From contig JACZZP010000001.1 of the NCBI GenBank assembly GCA_015183035.1, positions 1,240,001 to 1,304,000 on the forward strand: DNA of 64,000 nucleotides. The letters run 5' to 3'. Source of the stretch: Meloidogyne chitwoodi (taxonomy: Eukaryota > Nematoda > Chromadorea > Rhabditida > Meloidogynidae). The notes beneath the pieces were generated by a model. It was not told where the DNA came from. It did no database searches and saw nothing but the letters and a program-made list of their open reading frames with translations. The first letter of the stretch is position 1; every line of letters begins with the position of its first letter. Both the position numbers and the translations under genes were made by a program. Below are positions 57,937 to 64,000 of this stretch, in pieces.

Positions 57937-58319
57937 CTAAATATTTGTTTCATTTATTGTAGTATTATTATCTGTTGTATTTTGAGGAAGAACAATTTGT
58001 TCAGATTCTGTTACATCACGTTTAACAGGCTTAAAATTAAATCCTGGTGCATAAACATAATAAGCGCCAGGAGATGTAAATTGCTAAAATTATTTTGAAT
58101 CATTTCTTTTAATTAAAATATTTTATTAAAAATATCTCAATTAATAAAATTTAAATTTCTTTTTTTTTATAAAATAAAATATATTCTTACTGATGTAGTT
58201 AATTCTATAATTATAGAAGTTGCCAAAATTGTTAAAAACATTAAAAATATACTTAAATTAAAAAAATATTATTAAAATTAATATTTATTATTTTACCTTT
58301 TATTATTATTATAGGCCAT
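57937..58319 (-). CDS. Small secreted peptide, possibly neuropeptide-like
   Basis: Three exons, 58297-58319, 58191-58251 and 57937-58083; 76 residues. Signal peptide MAYNNNKSIFLMFLTILATS, then QFTSPGAYYVYAPGFNFKPV followed by the dibasic KR, and an Asn/Thr-rich tail (DVTESEQIVLPQNTTDNNTT) with sequons. Convertase cleavage at KR would release a 20-residue Tyr/Pro-rich peptide, without an amidation Gly. The intron phases are clean, which supports a real gene despite its size. Not matched to a known family. Confidence 0.6.
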
Positions 58320-58697
58320 TTTTATATAATTTTTATGAACTGATGTTAAGTAATGTAATAATTACATATATTTATATAATAAAAATAAAACAAACAAATA
58401 TATTTATATCAAGTTTAATAAATATTTTTTTAGTAATATTTTCTTTTTTTTATATTCATATATATACTTAAGATTAGTATATTTTTTTATAATAATAATA
58501 ATCATTGTTGACTTAGCTTTTAAACTTGACATTTTATTTAATATAATATATTCTTTGTTTTTTTATTATAAATAAAAATATTATATAATAATAAAAAAAC
58601 TAGTTTTTTAAGCTAATTTATTTTAAAAAATTACAAGAAAATAATTTTTATGTTTTTCTTTTCTTTATTGTTGCAAAAATATTTTTTAAAATAATTA
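58320..58697. other. Intergenic, A+T-rich
   Basis: Promoter region of the small secreted-peptide gene and 3' flank of the BTB gene. Nothing else recognised. Confidence 0.4.
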
Positions 58698-59939
58698 TTA
58701 TTTATCAATACTTCCCCCTCCTCCACCAATTCCTTTTTGTATTTTACCACCAATTGGAATTGTACGTTTTAAAGCAGAATTAGGTAAATGTGTAATAACT
58801 CCATTATCCCATTTAATTAATACACATGTTTGGCCTATTAACTAAAGAAAAGTAAAAAAACAATTACATTTAATAAAAATAAAAACTTTTTCAACGCTTC
58901 CACACATTTGTCTCATATGATGACCTAATGCACTCCAATCATCTACACTAAACTAGGTAAATAAATCAAAAATTTATATTTAAAAGTTAATTAATCAATT
59001 TTATTACTGAATAAATATTTGAACATTTTGGGTCAAAATCAGCTTCACAAGCAATACATTTGGCATAAAAAAAACTTAAAATAATTTTAAAATTTTAATT
59101 AAAAATTAAAAACCTATTTCTTTCATATGTAAATGGTATAATTAATGAACGGTCAATAACACATTTAAGAAAAAGTTTCCAATAATGCTTAATTTAAATA
59201 ATTAATTTTTTTAATAAAATTTAAATTAGAAAAAAAACTAACAGGTATAGCATCTTTTCTCCACCGAACATGTGCTTTTATTGATAAAGGTTCCTGCATA
59301 GAACGACATAAATTAGCCATTTCACTTATACCAAAATACTAAAATATTTTAAAAATTAGATATAATATTTAAATGCCTGTGCTTCTTTTTCAAGCATTTC
59401 AAAAAGTTCATCTCCATCATTATCATCATTAGCAATATAACCATTCCTTAGATAATTAAGTACATATTCAAATCTTAATTTATAAATTAGGTATATTATT
59501 ATTATTTTTTATAAAATTCTTTTTTCTTTTCAAATTTAAATTTAGATTAATTCTACAAAATAATTTTTGACAACAAATTTTTTACTACCTAGAGCCATCT
59601 CTGTCAATAAAAATCTCAATTGGAGAATTAGAAATACTAGTAGATTCATATTCATCTACCAAATGTGTTAATCTTTAAATAATTAAAAAATAATAATTAA
59701 AAAAATTATTTAATTACCTAGTATCAGGAATTCTTTTCACTGTCTATTTAGTTAAAAAATTATTAATGAAAAATTAAATTACAATTTTAACCTGTCGACT
59801 TGTTTCGAAACATTTTCCTTTTTTTTGATAATTTAATTTTTATAAAAAGATTAACAATAATAAATTTACCTCCAACATTAAATATAATGCGCAAAGAGTT
59901 ATTACTAATAATACTATTATTATTATTGATATTTTCCAT
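58698..59939 (-). CDS. BTB/T1 (KCTD-like) protein
   Basis: Start ATG 59939, stop TAA 58698, about ten tiny exons. After an Asn-rich start the T1-type BTB domain reads LRIIFNVGGKCFETSRQTVK, RIPDTRLTHLVDEY, IEIFIDRDGSR, FRYVLNYLRNGYIA and YFGISEMANLCRS, matching the KCTD/Kv-T1 pattern NVGG..F...r.TL...P.trL..l......ffDRd...F..iLnYLR.G.l.....yfgi. The C-terminal half has Cys-containing segments (CIACEADFDPKCSNIYS), SVDDWSALGHHMRQMCGSVE, a barrel-like GQTCVLIKWDNGVITHLPNS and a Gly-rich end. KCTD proteins usually act as cullin-3 adaptors or oligomerisation modules; no channel segments are present. Partner unknown. Confidence 0.75.
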
Positions 59940-60643
59940 TTCTTTTATAAAAATAGACTACCAATATTATTAATATAAATGTGACATAATCCCAGGCTTC
60001 ATCTTTTTTAAAGAAAAATTAGAAAAGAGAAACTTTAATAAAAATAAAATACAATTTCAATACAACCATGGTAACATAAACTAAATAAAATTAAAAAAAT
60101 ATTAATTATTCCTTCCAAGAAAATCCTTAAAAAAAGAATATTTTCTATTTAAATATTAATGTCTTTATTTAACCAAAATAGAATAAAAATATTAAAGTAA
60201 ATATATTTAAAAAAGTAATTGAATAAGTAAGATCTTGTCATTTATGTCATCATCGGTTCATAATTTTAAAAAATAAATCATAAAAAACACGTAAGTCAAA
60301 TAAAAGCAGATTTTAAAGTAGATTTAATTTTTAATAAATATAATTTATGGACATTGCTTGATTTTAAAAATAAAAATTTTAAAAAGAAAAAATAATTCAA
60401 GCAATGGCAACAAAGTAAATATAAAATATGTTAAAAAATATTTTTGTATGTATTTTAATTGTAAAACATTGATATATAATATAATGAGATAAGAATAATA
60501 AAGCAAAGGTTAACAATGTTGAAAAGCTTAGACAATGAATAATTATTTTTTGTAAAATATTAAATTTAAACAATTTTACCATTTTTATCTAAATATAAAA
60601 ATTCATTGTCAAAGTTCAGTAAATTGTTAAAAAAATTTAATAA
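59940..60643. other. Intergenic, A+T-rich
   Basis: About 700 bases between two minus-strand genes; promoter of the BTB gene presumably lies here. No exon, RNA or repeat recognised. Confidence 0.45.
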
Positions 60644-63566
60644 TTAAGGTGAAACCTCCAACTCTCCGTAACATTTTGGACGAATAAAAACAAGTCGCCA
60701 ACAACCTTCCTCTCCACATTCATCAATTTTTATATATTCTAACGTTGCCCATCTTGTTGTTCCCAAGTCTTCAGGTCTTACCAATTCGTGATCATCACGA
60801 ATACGTCGAATAAACGGAGTTCTGGTCATACAATTAGACATTTGTAAATCGGTCAACCATCGTTTCAGTTTGGTACAAATTTCACGTCGTCTATCAAGAT
60901 GAATAACAATTAGACATTCCATCTACAATTGAAATAAAATTATTTGAAATATAATTTAAAAAGTTTCCGTTATCCCTAAGCACTTTTGCGGACAAAATTT
61001 ATTTTTTAAAAGAGAAAATATACAAAAGAAAAAATCAATCCAATGGCCAATATTTCCACCAAGCAAGCATGATTTCTTAAAAAACGTCTCCAATCATATT
61101 CCTCCACATAAACTATGCAAAATAACTATCAAAATGATGAAATGCTTTTCCTCGATGTTTCATATTCCGCTATTTTCACATCCTCTCTATTTTTTAGGGA
61201 AGACAAAATTAATTTTGTAACCAAAAGTGCTCAGAGATAAAGGAAAAGTACCTTTAAAAAACTCACAAAAACACAACCAAGCGCTGGAATTGTTCTAAAC
61301 ATTTCTTCTTGATGTAGATAAGTATCCGGATTCACTACTGAAGGGAAGAGATCTCTAAATTAATAAATGATGATTTTTATTTATAAAATATATTAATTAA
61401 CAATTACAAATAAATTATTAGTTAAAAAAATATTACTTTCTTTCAAACTTTATCCATTGTCCCAAATCAAGTATTTCTTTCTTTTCATCTGTATCCAAGA
61501 AAAGTTCAATAGCAGTAGTCTACATAAACAAAAGAAAATTATAAATTATTTTTAAAAAGGAAATTTAAAGTTTTAGTTTGTGGTAAATGGACGCACACTT
61601 TTATGGGACGCATAAACTGTCATGGGACGCGTCCTAAACTAGAACCAAAAATCAGTCATCTAAACTAAAAAATGAAATATAAAACTTAAAAACTTTTTTT
61701 TCGAGTAATTGTGGTACATTTTTTTAAAGTTTCTAATATACAATATAATTATAAAAATAAGACAATTGGAAAGTCAAAAAAAGAACTTTTTAATAAAATA
61801 TTTTAACTTTAATAATATATTTTTTATTTATTTTAATTATAATTAGTTTTCATGTCATCTAATGTAAACATGTTAAATTTGGTAATACTGCTGTTTATAT
61901 GCGACATTTTTTCATAATTATTTTTTCCTCTTTTTTTCCCTGAGGCAGAAGAAAGTTGGAAAATTTTCTTTAGATCCAAATGGGTCCCTTAGAAAAACGT
62001 CCCATATAGGTATCCTTGTGATTTCTGACAATTCCTAGTTGTACAACGCCAATTCCCATAACATGTGCCTTTTACTGACGATTCGATGTCTTTCCACCAC
62101 ATTCCTAACAGGTTCGCTTTGCATGAAGTAAGCCTTTGCTCTAACCAAGCATCAAAATCATTGTCGCTCAATTTAAGTTTTTCATAAAGATCAAGAATTG
62201 TGAAATTTTTAAGTTGTTCCATATTTTTTTATATAATAATTTTGTAAATAATTTTTTCTATCATTCATGCTCATTTTATACACTCAAAGATCAAAAGAAA
62301 GGCGTTTGCTGACTGCCTCAGGGAAAAAAAGAGGAAAAAATAATTATGAAAAATGTCGCATATAAACAGCAGTATTACCTTAAATTAAGCATATTTTTCT
62401 TTTAACAAAAAATTATTAGTACTTTTGAAGATGAGGGTGTGCCCCTTCTGCGGACTTTTTTTGCGAACAAAAATTAATATTAAATTAGTAATATTTTTTG
62501 ATTGATTTTTGCCTAAGGCAATATGTAAGAGTGTACATAGCTTTATTCACATAAATAAGAATCATGACTCCCACAATCACAGATTCTACGTTGATGGAGC
62601 AACTTAAGATCAACAAGCCATTGTTGAAATTCTTCTTGTAAGCTGATTTTGTTGTATAATTGTAAGAAAGTAAAATTTTTAAGAGTTTGAATCATTTTTC
62701 AAAATAATTGCCTAAAATGTAAATGAACAAGGTCAGAACATTTACATATATTTGTTAGTCAATGTACACTCTTACATATTGCCTTAGGCAAAAATAAATC
62801 AAAAAATAATACTAATTTAATATTAATTTTTGTCCGCAAAAGAAGGGGCACCCTTATCTTCAAAAGTGCCAAATTATTTTTTAAGAAAATAATATTGCTT
62901 TTCCTTTTTCCAACTTTTAATTTGAAGAATTAAAACCAGCCTACCTCTCCATTACAAAAAGGCCAAATCTTGTAGCAGACAATCATTTGAGATGGATTTC
63001 TAATTTGCTCTACAACAACTCCACATACCCAACCATTCCAATCAAATCCTTTATTAAGATAAGAAAGGTTCTCAAACTTGCAAGGATTATTAATATATTC
63101 AGGCAGTAAATAATCATGTTCTTCTCTCCATTTTGATTTTTTCTTACTACCAAAAATTTCAGAATAAGTAGTTGAAGTATCGTTTGAAGCTAAAGATGTC
63201 ATTGATTCATAATGATTTAAATTTCTAAAGTTAACATGACTGCTTGATGCTGCAATAGTGCTAATACTGTCACCAGTAAGAGAAATATCATCGCCATAAT
63301 CCGTTAAGCCTATAGTCTCGTTGTCGCTTTCTTCAGCCTTCATATCAAACTTATTGAGTAAAAGATCTGCAAAGAACTGAATTACACTCGAATAAATTTA
63401 TTAAATCACAAACCGCTAAAACAAAATAAGTAAGAAAACCTTAAAAATAATATAAAAAACCTTGATTATATATATTAGCCATATGTACAGCCTCTTCTTT
63501 CAAATTAGGAAAACAATTCAATGTCCGCTCATTCACATGATATTGCTTGTGAATGTCCATTTCCAT
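60644..63566 (-). CDS. Unrecognised protein; introns carry three Merlin-like elements
   Basis: Exons 63461-63566, 62945-63366, 61437-61519, 61267-61354 and 60644-60922, all in phase; 325 residues. Start ATG 63566 (MEMDIHKQYHVNERTLNCFP). There is an acidic/Ser-rich region (AEESDNETIGLTDYGDDISL), then a more structured part: KFENLSYLNKGFDWNGWVCG, VVVEQIRNPSQMIVCYKIWP, TTAIELFLDTDEKKEILDLG, TIPALGCVFMECLIVIHLDR, a Cys-containing basic helix (REICTKLKRWLTDLQMSNCM) and a C-terminal RLVFIRPKCYGELEVSP. No signal peptide or membrane segment. I do not recognise the family. Intron 61520-62944 (1.4 kb) contains two Merlin relics, and intron 60923-61266 contains another. Confidence 0.7.
60963..61252. mobile_element. 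Merlin-like MITE in an intron
   Basis: About 290 bp. The inverted ends share TTATCCCTAAGCACTTTTG (left) and TTATCTCTGAGCACTTTTG (right, reverse complement), continuing into ACAAAATT. The 8 bp TTTAAAAA occurs on both sides (60955-60962 and 61253-61260). The GCACTTTTG start is shared with the Merlin copies at 4885 and 62418. No transposase coding seen. Confidence 0.6.
61881..62379 (-). mobile_element. Merlin-type relic with transposase N-terminus
   Basis: 499 bp with inverted repeats GGTAATACTGCTGTTTATAT (then GCGACATTTTT) and 8-bp flanks TTAAATTT / TTAAATTA (7 of 8). The minus-strand ORF 61989-62222 (MEQLKNFTILDLYEKLKLSD) reads like the N-terminus of the transposase in the 4885-5541 element, with WRCTTRNCQKSQGYLYGTFF as zinc-ribbon remnant. 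The rest of the transposase is missing. Its terminal sequence differs from the other copies, so it belongs to a different subfamily. Confidence 0.8.
62418..62870 (-). mobile_element. Merlin-type relic, third copy
   Basis: 453 bp. The right end, reversed, starts GGCACTTTTGAAGATAAGGG; the left end starts AGTACTTTTGAAGATGAGGG. Perfect 8-bp target duplication AAATTATT (62410-62417 and 62871-62878). The inside, on minus (about 62570-62695), reads MIQTLKNFTLLQLYNKISLQ with EEFQQWLVDLKLLHQRRICD, clearly the same transposase N-terminus as at 5379, then stops. Only this fragment remains. Confidence 0.85.
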
Positions 63567-64000
63567 ATAAATATATTCTATTAATTTAAAAATATTTTAA
63601 AATTGCAATTCAAATGAATAAATTAAATATCTAATTTTAAGATTGTTTTTATTTTATTATTTAAAAAAGAAAAGTTTATTATATTTATGCACCATATTTA
63701 AAAAAATTATTTTGAAAATGAAGGAACAAAAACCAATTAATTGGAATTGTGAGAAGAAAGAATAAATGGAACTAATCAAGGTAATTTTAAAGTTAAGGAA
63801 CTTGTCTCTTCTTTCCTTCTCCCTCTATTTTTTATTTTAATAAAATTTCCTTTTCTTGCTTCAGGAAAATATTAGAAATTTTTATTCTACTATATTGATT
63901 AAAGTGAGAATTTGGCGCTTCTCACATGTCTCGAAATAGTTAAATAACAAAAATTAATCTTCTTACTTGCCAGAAGTATGAAAAAAATTTTTTATAAAAA
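63567..64000. other. Upstream region at right edge, no gene seen
   Basis: Likely promoter of the minus-strand gene starting at 63566. No exon recognised before the window ends. Confidence 0.4.

Noticed and set aside
1..64000. CRISPR arrays, bacterial operons, riboswitches or origins
   Set aside because: The sequence is clearly from a eukaryotic nuclear genome with spliceosomal introns; the regular repeats present have no spacer-repeat alternation.

Overview
The window looks like nuclear DNA of a nematode, most probably a root-knot nematode (Meloidogyne-like). It is extremely A+T-rich. Genes are split into many small exons by introns that are mostly 35-60 bp long and end in TTTAG or TTTAAG. 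Proteins carry long Asn/Lys/Ser tracts. Recognisable families are metazoan (AIFM3, GT10 fucosyltransferase, UQCRB, TMEM216, SLC35B, patched-related, BTB/T1, MADF), alongside small secreted Cys-rich or Pro-rich proteins typical of nematodes. Species cannot be fixed from sequence alone. All exon models are by-eye splice reconstructions.

Layout. 0-9.7 kb (all minus strand): the 5' part of an ATP-grasp-like protein, an ACC-synthase-like aminotransferase with a very long disordered tail and a Merlin transposon relic in one intron, and a MADF-domain protein. 10.3-10.8 kb: a hAT-like MITE. 11.1-22.8 kb: small secreted-protein genes (a Pro/Tyr-rich protein, a four-module Cys-rich protein with an apparent frameshift, a one-module relative), a putative amidated neuropeptide precursor, a gene-poor 4 kb stretch, and an AIFM3-like oxidoreductase. 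The one-module Cys-rich gene recurs as an inverted copy at 21.6-22.8 kb, ending at a hAT relic (22807-23505). 24.1-28.2 kb: an unrecognised propeller/lectin-like gene and a single-pass membrane protein whose long intron holds a MITE.

29.0-37.4 kb is one minus-strand gene for a secreted Ly6/ET-like Cys-rich protein. It is split by a 6.9 kb intron filled with three tandem composite units (30054-36908). Each unit has an A module with roughly 65 bp terminal inverted repeats and GAGCTC/TTGAGCC satellite cores, then a B module with its own inverted repeats, a 33-bp minisatellite and a tRNA-like segment with Pol III A and B boxes.

38.6-44.7 kb is a compact housekeeping block: alpha-1,3-fucosyltransferase and UQCRB on plus, TMEM216/MKS-2 and a PAPS-type nucleotide transporter on minus. 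45.4-47.4 kb: a single-pass membrane gene whose intron contains, on the opposite strand, a near-identical second copy of the Pro/Tyr-rich gene from 11.3 kb. 48.7-52.1 kb: a patched-related protein. 52.5-60 kb (minus): a low-complexity secreted protein, a MADF-BESS protein, a tiny secreted peptide gene and a BTB/T1 (KCTD-like) protein. 60.6-63.6 kb: an unrecognised gene with three Merlin-like elements in its introns.

The main theme is that introns here tolerate and collect mobile DNA: Merlin, hAT and foldback/MITE elements, a duplicated gene and a satellite array all sit in introns whose flanking exons still join in frame.
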